DNA of 5,616 nucleotides from an uncultured Bacteroides sp. (lineage in GTDB: Bacteria > Bacteroidota > Bacteroidia > Bacteroidales > Bacteroidaceae), in NCBI GenBank assembly GCA_900546645.1, contig URDR01000109.1, positions 1-5,616 of the forward strand. Direction: 5' to 3'. The notes beneath the pieces were generated by a model. The model was not told where the DNA came from. It made no database searches and was given only the letters and a program-made list of their open reading frames with translations. Below, in pieces: positions 1 to 5,616 of the stretch; the first letter of the stretch is position 1; the number at the start of each line of letters is the position of its first letter. Both the position numbers and the translations under genes were made by a program.

Positions 1-1068
1 AATCAAAACCGCAGCATTCGGGAAAGCTTTTTTTATCCGCTCTACCACAGGTATCATCGCTTTTTTATAATAGGTATAATTCACGCCTTTTTCAAAAGCC
101 ACATTCAGTCCGTATTGCAATATGATTAAATCGTAAGTGCGTAACCGGTTATAATCCCTCAGGCGAGACATGGGAATATGCCCTAACTGTTGTCCACTGC
201 TACCGCGCATACTGAAATTGTCGAGTGCAATTCCTTCTTCCGAATCCATCGTCACCGCATAGAAAAGAGAAGCTGAATCGGACTGTTCTACAGTCCATGT
301 AACTTGACCGATGCGTCCTTTTACTGAAGCCGACTGCATCAAGCTGTCGCCTTGAAGCGAATAAGAGGTCACCTTACTGCCATTCACACGAGCAGTCAAC
401 CGTAAAGAGTCGGCAGTCAGAAAGTAAATAGAAGATACTTCACATGTATCTAAGTGAGAAGCATACTTACGTTGACCTGATAAGGTTACGTTTGCCCCTT
501 TACGAGGCACAAAGTAGTGATTTGAAATATCCTGAAGTGAGCGTTCAAAACCGGTCGAATCGGTTACGGAATGACTATTCCATCCACTAAAGGAATGGCG
601 AACGGTGGGACGAAAACCAAAAACCTGAGAAGTAACCGGAACATAGCCTACCCCACATCCGCCAAAGCGCTCTTGCAGCATTGCCCTCAAATCGCCGGTC
701 AGAATATCAGCTTCAATGAATGAATCTCCAAAATACGCAATACGCACCGGACGCCCTAAAGAGGTCCGACGGTTTAATGCTTCATAAAAAAGCGACATCC
801 CTCCACATCCAGTAGAATCAGAATAGTCTTCAATACAAGTCAGACCGGTCTTACAGGTATCAACAAAGGCAGGTTTGATAACCGGAGGAAGTACAACCGT
901 ATCTGTATCAACCGGTATCTCTACTTTTTCCGGACGGATATCGGCAAGTAAATCGACCTTGCGCAAAGGCTTGTCGGCTATTTGTACCGGAGGAAGATAA
1001 TGCAAACTTCCTACACCAGCCACAACCAATAAAGTAAAAAGAAAAGTTGCAACTATTTTATTCTTCAT
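1..1068 (-). CDS. Exported SGNH/GDSL-family hydrolase-like protein, C-terminus cut by window edge
   Basis: This reading frame is open for 356 codons from the ATG at 1068 to the window edge with no stop, so the C-terminus is missing. Residues 1-22 are a basic start plus a hydrophobic stretch (KNKIVATFLFTLLVVAGVG) with no lipobox cysteine, indicating a signal peptide or signal anchor and a periplasmic location. A linker rich in Pro, Val and Asp follows. Block I of the SGNH fold is YFGDSF, with G114, D115 and the nucleophile S116. A Block III-like GLN (G320, N322) lies after a hydrophobic strand (LIILQ). Block V (DxxH) would fall outside the window. About 140 residues separate Block I from LDNFSMRGSSG (282-292), suggesting an inserted beta-rich domain like those in some carbohydrate O-acetylesterases. 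By family this is an esterase or acyltransferase acting on envelope glycans; the substrate is unknown. GAGGAAA seven bases before the ATG and an adjacent promoter support the start. The fold is fairly sure, the substrate is not. Confidence 0.85.
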   Translation of the reverse strand, partial: MKNKIVATFLFTLLVVAGVGSLHYLPPVQIADKPLRKVDLLADIRPEKVEIPVDTDTVVLPPVIKPAFVDTCKTGLTCIEDYSDSTGCGGMSLFYEALNRRTSLGRPVRIAYFGDSFIEADILTGDLRAMLQERFGGCGVGYVPVTSQVFGFRPTVRHSFSGWNSHSVTDSTGFERSLQDISNHYFVPRKGANVTLSGQRKYASHLDTCEVSSIYFLTADSLRLTARVNGSKVTSYSLQGDSLMQSASVKGRIGQVTWTVEQSDSASLFYAVTMDSEEGIALDNFSMRGSSGQQLGHIPMSRLRDYNRLRTYDLIILQYGLNVAFEKGVNYTYYKKAMIPVVERIKKAFPNAAVLI

Positions 1069-1072
1069 ACCA

Positions 1073-1079
1073 TTTCCTC
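1073..1079 (-). promoter_or_regulatory. Ribosome binding site of the SGNH gene
   Basis: GAGGAAA on the minus strand ends four bases before the ATG at 1068. It is the only strong Shine-Dalgarno match before any gene start in the window, and it settles this start. An upstream ATG at 1073 is followed almost at once by an in-frame TGA and is not used. Confidence 0.65.
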
Positions 1080-1094
1080 AATAAAAAACAGTTG

Positions 1095-1126
1095 CAAAGA
1101 TACGATTAAATTTAAATATCTTTCAA
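1095..1126 (-). promoter_or_regulatory. Bacteroidetes-type promoter for the SGNH gene
   Basis: The minus strand carries TATCTTTG (1102-1095), an exact match to the Bacteroides -7 consensus TAnnTTTG. TTG (1126-1124) sits 21 bp upstream and matches the core of the -33 element at an accepted spacing. Transcription should start near 1090, giving a leader of about 20 nt with the GAGGAAA site inside it. The -33 element lies within the last codons of the TetR gene. A 10-bp perfect palindrome TTAAATTTAA (1106-1115) sits between the two boxes and could be an operator, although such A/T palindromes are common by chance. The promoter suggests the SGNH gene can be expressed independently of the efflux operon. 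Confidence 0.6.
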
Positions 1127-1735
1127 GAACTCATCTACCATTTGCTGCCCTTTTATCGTAGTAATGCCTCGCATATGCAAAATGGTTACTTCACTATAAA
1201 TCTGAGCCAACGGATAATTTTCGGTTATATCAGAATAAATAATCATATCAAGCTGCATAGACATAGCCTGACTGATGATATCAAAGTTTATATCACCACG
1301 GAAAATTCCCTGCTCCACTCCTTTCTGAAACCAAGTGATTGCAATGGCATCATTTTTACGATATTCCTCATGAAGGGCATTTAAGATTTCCGGGTATTTA
1401 CGGAGATCGCGGAAAAACTGGGGGTTAAGCTCTCCTAACTCATTTAGTTTCCGTTTATAAAATGCAAAGATTATTTCCAGAACATTTTCAGTTCCGGAAA
1501 TAATCTCTAACATATAATTATTGGTTTCTTGCCAATGGAGACGAATCACCTCCAGCAAAAGTTGTTCTTTGTCATTAAACAGCTCATAAAGAGTACGTTT
1601 GGATATAGAAAGCGATATAGCCAAATCATCCATGTGCACACTTCTTACGCCTTGCTTGGTGAAGGCCTGTGAAGCCGCTTCAACAATCCGACATTTTAAT
1701 GCTTCCTTATCTTGCTTTTTTCTCTTTACAGCCAT
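1112..1735 (-). CDS. TetR/AcrR-family transcriptional regulator
   Basis: This 207-residue protein, beginning MAVKRKKQ, has a normal TetR-family length. A basic N-terminus leads into the TetR DNA-binding domain at about residues 14-60. It contains RIVEAASQAFTKQGV (helix 1) and the helix-turn-helix HMDDLAISLSISKRTLYELF (34-53), followed by the typical FNDKEQLL. Residues 65-207 are the divergent, mostly helical ligand-binding and dimerisation part; its ligand cannot be read from sequence. The frame could open earlier, giving 258 residues, but that adds a stretch overlapping the upstream acyltransferase by about 150 bp and unlike any TetR N-terminus. The ATG at 1735 is therefore preferred. It starts 7 bp after the LpxA-like stop, so co-transcription and translational coupling are likely. 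TetR proteins next to RND pumps usually repress the pump and are relieved by a toxic ligand. That role is inferred here, and the operator is probably upstream of the operon, outside the window. Confidence 0.9.
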   Translation of the reverse strand: MAVKRKKQDKEALKCRIVEAASQAFTKQGVRSVHMDDLAISLSISKRTLYELFNDKEQLLLEVIRLHWQETNNYMLEIISGTENVLEIIFAFYKRKLNELGELNPQFFRDLRKYPEILNALHEEYRKNDAIAITWFQKGVEQGIFRGDINFDIISQAMSMQLDMIIYSDITENYPLAQIYSEVTILHMRGITTIKGQQMVDEFLKDI

Positions 1736-1742
1736 ATTAATT

Positions 1743-2510
1743 TTAATGTATAATTCCCAATTCCGAACTTGACACAAAATCGATAATCCGGTCAATCTCT
1801 TCACTGTGCGGAATTTGTTCTCTGATACGAAGCAAAGCATCATGCTGCGATGTGTTGGCTTTATAAAGAATACGATAAGCCTGCGCAATGTGCTTGATCA
1901 GTGTCTCAGAAAATCCGGCACGCTCTAATACAATCGTGTTGATACTATAAAACGAAATCGGCTCATGGGCAGCAACAATGTAAGGCGGAATATCCTTAAT
2001 AAAGCGACAGCCACCCTGTACCACTGAGTAACTTCCGATACGTGTATTTCCCTGCATCAATACATTGGATGTAAGAATTGCACAATCATGAAGGATACAA
2101 TTTCCTGAAATCTGCGAACCGTTACCAATGATACAGTGATTACCTACTGTTACATCATGCGAAATTCGAGAACCGGTCATAATGAAGTTTTCATTTCCAA
2201 TTGTTGTTTCATGACCGGCATGCGTACCACGCATAATCACGGCATTTTCACGAATCACGTTTTTATCTCCGATGCGCGCTATCGTGTCTTCACCGGTATA
2301 GGCAAAGTCCTGAGGAACGGCAGCAACAACCGCTCCCTGATAAACCGTATTTCCATTTCCCATACGAGTGCCACTCATCAAGCTGGCATAGGGCATGATT
2401 ACATTATCATCGCCTATCTCTACATTCTTGTCGATATAGGCAAATGGATGAACCGTAACGTTGTTTCCCAGCTTTGCAGAAGGGTCAACATAAGCTAAAG
2501 GACTAATCAT
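1743..2510 (-). CDS. LpxA-family acyl-ACP--UDP-GlcNAc O-acyltransferase, diverged paralogue
   Basis: This 255-residue protein begins MISPLAYVDPSA, which aligns with the start of E. coli LpxA (262 aa). A TTG eight codons earlier is less likely because those codons lie in a spacer repeat. Most of the chain is a hexapeptide-repeat left-handed beta-helix (for example VEIGDD, TRMGNG, ARIGDK, TTIGNE). It is followed by the LpxA helical C-terminus (ERAGFSETLIKHIAQAYRILYK). LpxA transfers a hydroxyacyl chain from acyl carrier protein to the 3-OH of UDP-GlcNAc, the first step of lipid A synthesis, in the cytoplasm. The catalytic base H125 (E. coli numbering) is kept in RISHDVTVGN, as are the QD of PQDF and the KDIPPYI segment. 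By my hand alignment other sites differ: K76 is Ala, H122 is Arg, H144 is Asn, H160 is Gln (LMQGN instead of the usual VHQF) and R205 is Ala. It is probably an additional paralogue with altered acceptor or acyl specificity, not the housekeeping enzyme. The family call is sure, the reaction is not. Confidence 0.85.
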   Translation of the reverse strand: MISPLAYVDPSAKLGNNVTVHPFAYIDKNVEIGDDNVIMPYASLMSGTRMGNGNTVYQGAVVAAVPQDFAYTGEDTIARIGDKNVIRENAVIMRGTHAGHETTIGNENFIMTGSRISHDVTVGNHCIIGNGSQISGNCILHDCAILTSNVLMQGNTRIGSYSVVQGGCRFIKDIPPYIVAAHEPISFYSINTIVLERAGFSETLIKHIAQAYRILYKANTSQHDALLRIREQIPHSEEIDRIIDFVSSSELGIIH

Positions 2511-2532
2511 AAGTATTTCATTTTTTAGTTTC

Positions 2533-2593
2533 AAGTTTGTAAGTTTATAAATTGGCAGTTAAGGTAACCGACAAGCTCAAAACTTACAAACTT
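2533..2593 (-). repeat. Long-armed inverted repeat in the channel-acyltransferase spacer
   Basis: A perfect 14-bp inverted repeat is present: AAGTTTGTAAGTTT at 2533-2546 and AAACTTACAAACTT at 2580-2593, with a 33-bp loop. The loop contains a small nested hairpin, GTTA-AGG-TAAC (2558-2568). The arms are AT-rich, each made of two copies of a 7-8 bp unit (AAACTTAC, AAACTT). The structure begins 16 nt after the stop of the channel gene and ends 22 nt before the ATG of the LpxA-like gene, so it fills the 99-bp spacer. No U-run follows it in the transcript, so it is not a standard terminator. A related element occupies the preceding spacer. An mRNA-stability or processing hairpin is possible. Confidence 0.65.
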
Positions 2594-2609
2594 TATTATT
2601 TAAGGTTAA

Positions 2610-3992
2610 TTATTCACGTCCTCCCCCCAATGCACTGTACAAGTTGATAACGGCCTGCATGCGCTGGAAATTATCGGCAACTTCAGCCAGCTGAGCGCTC
2701 AACAGATTCTGCTGTGAAGTCAGAATTTCCAGATAGGTAGCATCACCACTTCGGAACAATGCTTTGGTATAAGTTACTGCTTTGGTCAACTGTTCCACCT
2801 GTCCGCGGTCTTCAGTCAGCTTCTTATTCTGTGTTTCAAACAAGAACAAAGCATCACTGACTTCTTTTCCTGCTTCCAAGATGGTTTGCTGATAGTTCAT
2901 CTGAGCTATCTTTTCTTCAGCCTTCGATACTTTCAGATTAGCTACCAGTTTTCCGTTATTGAAAATAGGTTGAGCTAACGATGCTACAGCACTTAAAATC
3001 CAGCTTCCAGGATTTGAAACCTGAATGCCCGAACCGTTTGTCCATCCGGCAGTACCTGTAATATTCAGTCCCGGATAGAACGCAGCACGCGCCTTATTGG
3101 TAGTGTAATAAGCACTTGCCAGAGTCATTTCTGCAATCTTTACGTCCGGACGGTTCTCAAGCAACTGCAAAGGAACTCCCGCTGTCAGTTCTTCAGGCAT
3201 GACCTGTTCAGAAAGTGTACTGCGCTCAATGGTCTGAGGAGTCTTGGCGAGCAAAACAGCCAACGAGTTTTCGGTTTCACGTACCTGACGTTTCAAGTCC
3301 ATCAGTGAAGCCTCCACCTGATGACTGGCTGCACGCATCTGAGCAACGGCTGCTTCGGTAGTCATACCGGCAATCTTCATCGCTTCCATTACACGTACAT
3401 TTTCCTTATAAATAGCAGCTGTTTCCGTAGTAATCTCTACCTGACGGTCAAGCATCAGCAACGAATAATAAATGTTAGCTATACCACAGATAATCTGTGA
3501 ACGCACTGCCTGACGGGCATATTTGCTTTGCGCATAAGCAGCCTGCTGTCCGCGTTTCGCATTTAAGATTTTTCCGAAAAAGTCAATCTCCCAACTGGCC
3601 ACAACCGGAAGCATATACGATTTTACACCCGACATGTTTTCAGGTTTTGTAATCGTTCCCTGCGGAGCTAAGTTAATAGACGGCAGGTAAGACAAGCGAG
3701 CTGAGGTTAGCATAACCTTAGCTTCTTCCACACGAAGCACTGCTGCCTGCATATCTACATTGTTAGCCAGCCCTTCTTCAATCAAGGCCTGCAATTTTGC
3801 ATCACGGAAAATGTTCTGCCAAGGCAAATTTCCCATGTTAGCCGTATCGGCTGCCAACGTATCGACTGCCGAAGCCGGGTCACGATAGATGCCTGAGGCA
3901 TCTATCGTTTCCGGACGGTCGTAAGCTTTATAGATGTGACAACTGCTCATCATGGCAGCCAAACACATCGCTCCTAATATTTGTTTCTTCAT
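2610..3992 (-). CDS. NodT/OprM-type outer-membrane efflux lipoprotein (RND outer-membrane factor)
   Basis: This is a 460-residue TolC-like channel for a tripartite RND exporter. The N-terminus MKKQILGAMCLAAMMSSC is a lipoprotein signal, with the probable lipidated cysteine at residue 18 (MSSC). Two outer-membrane efflux repeats follow, at about residues 55-240 and 265-455. Family marks include LPWQNIFRDAKLQALIEEGLA, then SWEIDFFGKILNAKRG, then LLENRPDVKIAE (the RPD signature of the OprM/NodT group), then AAFYPGLNITGTAGW and SGDATYLEILTSQQNLLSAQ. The helical repeats form the periplasmic tunnel and the short strand regions the outer-membrane barrel. Length is normal. An ATG two codons upstream (3998) is in frame, but GAAAG at 4004-4000 is better spaced for 3992. 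The gene follows the RND pump after about 100 bp, and the two probably act together with an adaptor protein encoded upstream. Relatives in Bacteroides fragilis are named BmeC, but the particular paralogue cannot be told here. Confidence 0.93.
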   Translation of the reverse strand: MKKQILGAMCLAAMMSSCHIYKAYDRPETIDASGIYRDPASAVDTLAADTANMGNLPWQNIFRDAKLQALIEEGLANNVDMQAAVLRVEEAKVMLTSARLSYLPSINLAPQGTITKPENMSGVKSYMLPVVASWEIDFFGKILNAKRGQQAAYAQSKYARQAVRSQIICGIANIYYSLLMLDRQVEITTETAAIYKENVRVMEAMKIAGMTTEAAVAQMRAASHQVEASLMDLKRQVRETENSLAVLLAKTPQTIERSTLSEQVMPEELTAGVPLQLLENRPDVKIAEMTLASAYYTTNKARAAFYPGLNITGTAGWTNGSGIQVSNPGSWILSAVASLAQPIFNNGKLVANLKVSKAEEKIAQMNYQQTILEAGKEVSDALFLFETQNKKLTEDRGQVEQLTKAVTYTKALFRSGDATYLEILTSQQNLLSAQLAEVADNFQRMQAVINLYSALGGGRE

Positions 3993-4015
3993 TATCATCT
4001 TTCAGTTTGTGAGCC

Positions 4016-4090
4016 TTGAGTCTTTAAGTTTGCTACAAGTCGGTACCAGGAAGGTAACAAACTTACCAACTTAAAAACCAAAGAACTCAA
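4016..4090 (-). repeat. Hairpin-forming repeat element in the pump-channel spacer
   Basis: The spacer between the RND and channel genes can fold into a nested structure. Outer arms are TTGAGTCTTT (4016-4025) and AAAGAACTCAA (4080-4090), pairing with one bulged base. Inner arms are TAAGTTTG (4025-4032) and CAAACTTA (4058-4065). The blocks AAGGTAAC (4051-4058) and AAACTTACCAACTT (4059-4072) recur almost unchanged, in the same order, at 2561-2568 and 2580-2593, with 8/8 and 13/14 bases identical. The two spacers therefore carry the same kind of element. TAAGTTTG on the minus strand (4065-4058) also fits TAnnTTTG, but it lacks a well-placed -33 box. There is no U-tract, so it is not a typical terminator. 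Confidence 0.55.
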
Positions 4091-4096
4091 TACTTA

Positions 4097-5616
4097 TCAT
4101 TTATGCGTATTAGTAGGAGAATACTGTTCAATTTCGGATTTGACTTCGCTTTCATCAAGACCTTCCCATTCAATTGGCTTGAATTTTTCCTGTAACCACT
4201 GGAATACCACAAACAGTACCGGAACAATGAAAATCTGAAGAATCATACCAATCAACATACCACCAATAGTAGAGGCTCCCAATGTACGGTTACCATGAGC
4301 TCCTACACCCATAGCCAACATCAACGGAATCAAACCGACAATCATAGCCAATGAGGTCATCAAGATAGGACGCAAACGAGCTGCAGCTCCTAATACTGCT
4401 GCCCAAGAAATACTCATACCCTGCTTACGACGGTCAAGAGCAAACTCTACAATCAAGATTGCATTCTTTGCCAACAGACCCATCAACATAATCAAGGCAA
4501 TCTGCATATAAATGTCGTTTGACATAGATCCCAAAATCATCTTCAATGCCGGAATACTTCCCAAGGCTGCAAATCCGTTTACAAAGATGAAGCTACCCAT
4601 CAAACCGAACGGCACAGAGAGCAATACAGACAACGGAAGAATGTAGCTTTCATACTGTGCGCTCAACAGCAAGTAAACGAATACGAAACACAATACGAAG
4701 ATAATACCTGTAGAACTTCCACTAGTCTGCGCCTCTTCACGAGCCATACCTCCCAATTCATAACCGAAACCTGCCGGAAGATTTTCTTCAGCCACTTCTG
4801 CGATAGCCTTAAGTGCTTGACCTGAAGTATAACCTGAGCCTGGAGCTACCATGACTTTAATAGAAGTATACAAGTTGAAACGGCTGATTACATCCGGACC
4901 ATATACTTTCTTCAAGCTGACAAACTGGGTAATCGGAGCCATTTCTCCATTCTTGGCACGAACTTTTATGCTGTTCAGCGTTTCCATGTTCTTGGTTGCC
5001 TCACGCTCTGCCTGAATCATTACACGGTACATCTTACCGAAACGGTTAAAGTTTGAGGCATACATACCACCATAATATCCTTGCATAGTTGTCAAGATAT
5101 CGCTCGGACTGATACCTGCCTTTTTACAAGCAGCTGCATCAATATCCAGCTGATACTGAGGGAAAGTAGGATTAAAAGTGGTCTGGGCACGGCTGACTTC
5201 CGGACGTTTTTCCAAAGCAGCGATATAATTATGAACCACTTCAGAGAAATGATCCAAGCTTCCACCGGTCTTATCCTGCATATTCAACTCAATATCACTT
5301 GATGCTGAATATCCCGGAATCATAGGAGGAGCAAAGAATAATACCTGTGCATCCTTTATCACTTTCTGGGCACGCATAAATAAGGTAGCAACCACCATAT
5401 CTGAATTCTGCATGGTAGAACGTTCTTCCCAGTCTTTCAACTTAATAATCACCGAACCATAAGAAGGTCCCTGACCTCCGATAAACCCAAAACCTGAGAT
5501 AACGGTACGTGACTCAACAGCCGGGTCGGCAGCAATCAGGCTATCTACTTTAGCCAACACTTCCATAGCACGCTCTTTCGAGGTTCCGGGAGGAAGAGTT
5601 ACGGCACCCATAATGG
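4097..5616 (-). CDS. RND multidrug efflux transporter, inner-membrane pump (AcrB/HAE1 family), C-terminal half
   Basis: About 505 codons are visible, and the frame continues past the right edge. The ATG at 5611 is internal: GAVTLPPGTSKERA matches the porter segment that follows TM7 near the middle of roughly 1050-residue AcrB proteins. In order, counting from that internal Met: porter subdomain PC1, the GGQGPSYGSVIIKLKDWEER segment, then PC2 and the docking segment (QYQLDIDAAACKKAGISPSD, NFNRFGKMYRVMIQAE). Five or so transmembrane helices follow at about 300-475. AKNAILIVEF (381-390) holds K382, equivalent to the AcrB proton-relay Lys940, and ARLRPILMTS (411-420) is another family signature. 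The pump exports amphiphilic drugs, bile acids or lipids using the proton gradient. Relative to AcrB the TM9-TM10 periplasmic loop has about 14 extra residues (around 346-366). The hydrophilic tail (LDESEVKSEIEQ) is cytoplasmic. The gene is followed by its channel gene. Relatives in Bacteroides fragilis are called BmeB, but substrate and paralogue are not readable here. Confidence 0.95.
   Translation of the reverse strand, partial: IMGAVTLPPGTSKERAMEVLAKVDSLIAADPAVESRTVISGFGFIGGQGPSYGSVIIKLKDWEERSTMQNSDMVVATLFMRAQKVIKDAQVLFFAPPMIPGYSASSDIELNMQDKTGGSLDHFSEVVHNYIAALEKRPEVSRAQTTFNPTFPQYQLDIDAAACKKAGISPSDILTTMQGYYGGMYASNFNRFGKMYRVMIQAEREATKNMETLNSIKVRAKNGEMAPITQFVSLKKVYGPDVISRFNLYTSIKVMVAPGSGYTSGQALKAIAEVAEENLPAGFGYELGGMAREEAQTSGSSTGIIFVLCFVFVYLLLSAQYESYILPLSVLLSVPFGLMGSFIFVNGFAALGSIPALKMILGSMSNDIYMQIALIMLMGLLAKNAILIVEFALDRRKQGMSISWAAVLGAAARLRPILMTSLAMIVGLIPLMLAMGVGAHGNRTLGASTIGGMLIGMILQIFIVPVLFVVFQWLQEKFKPIEWEGLDESEVKSEIEQYSPTNTHK

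Noticed and set aside
1142..1384. Plus-strand open frame of 80 codons.
   Set aside because: Antisense to the TetR gene, with no recognisable protein features or ribosome site.
1736..1888. N-terminal extension of the TetR protein (258-residue version).
   Set aside because: It overlaps the LpxA-like gene by about 146 bp and its sequence does not resemble a TetR N-terminus. The ATG at 1735 gives a normal family length.
2136..2498. Plus-strand open frame of 120 codons.
   Set aside because: Antisense shadow of the LpxA-like gene. Its apparent regularity comes from the hexapeptide repeats on the other strand.
2511..2534. TTG start for the LpxA-like gene, eight codons upstream.
   Set aside because: It lies in the arm of the spacer repeat. 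The ATG at 2510 matches the start of known LpxA proteins.
2533..2593. Spacer inverted repeat as a rho-independent terminator.
   Set aside because: The stem is AT-rich, the loop is 33 nt and no U-run follows on the minus strand. A terminator here would also cut the likely operon.
4042..4047. GGTACC palindrome in the spacer.
   Set aside because: Six bases is too short to claim as an operator. It sits in the loop of the larger hairpin.
4058..4088. Internal promoter in front of the channel gene (TAAGTTTG).
   Set aside because: The -7 match comes from the repeat unit itself. The nearest TTG lies 22 bp upstream and is a poor -33 box, so support is too weak for a feature.
5081..5302. Plus-strand open frame of 73 codons.
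   Set aside because: Antisense shadow of the RND gene with no family resemblance.
5609..5611. ATG at 5611 as the real start of the RND gene.
   Set aside because: The following residues match the middle of AcrB-type pumps and the frame stays open to the window edge, so the gene is cut by the edge and not a half-size transporter.

Overview
The window looks like a chromosomal segment from a Bacteroidales bacterium (Bacteroides, Phocaeicola or a close relative). The evidence is a moderate G+C content, a Bacteroidetes-type promoter (TTG, 21 bp, TAnnTTTG) before one gene, mostly weak Shine-Dalgarno signals, and protein sequences typical of that order. All five genes lie on the minus strand, so transcription runs from high to low coordinates. 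Both end genes are cut by the window edges. No RNA gene, insertion sequence, CRISPR array or phage gene was seen, and no stretch over 300 bp lacks a gene.

In transcription order the layout is as follows. (1) 5616-4097 is the C-terminal half of an AcrB/MexB-like RND drug-proton antiporter. (2) 3992-2610 is its NodT/OprM-type outer-membrane lipoprotein channel. (3) 2510-1743 is an LpxA-family left-handed beta-helix acyltransferase. It keeps the catalytic histidine but has lost several other residues used by authentic LpxA. (4) 1735-1112 is a TetR/AcrR-family repressor that starts 7 bp after the acyltransferase. (5) 1068 to the left edge is an exported SGNH/GDSL-type protein with its own promoter and a good ribosome binding site.

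Genes 1-4 read as one efflux operon. The membrane-fusion (AcrA-like) gene is expected upstream, outside the window. The pump and channel would form a tripartite exporter with that adaptor. The TetR protein is the likely local regulator, and the LpxA-like enzyme may link efflux to acylation of an envelope sugar. The SGNH gene is probably a separate unit, perhaps part of an envelope-glycan O-acetylation locus continuing to the left.

The two least ordinary features are the altered active site of the LpxA paralogue and a related hairpin-forming AT-rich element. That element fills both roughly 100-bp spacers of the efflux operon (pump to channel, and channel to acyltransferase) and shares the blocks AAGTTTG, AAGGTAAC and AAACTTACMAACTT. 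I saw no clear evidence of a wholly new system. The most testable novelty is the efflux, LpxA-paralogue and TetR unit with its repeated spacer element.
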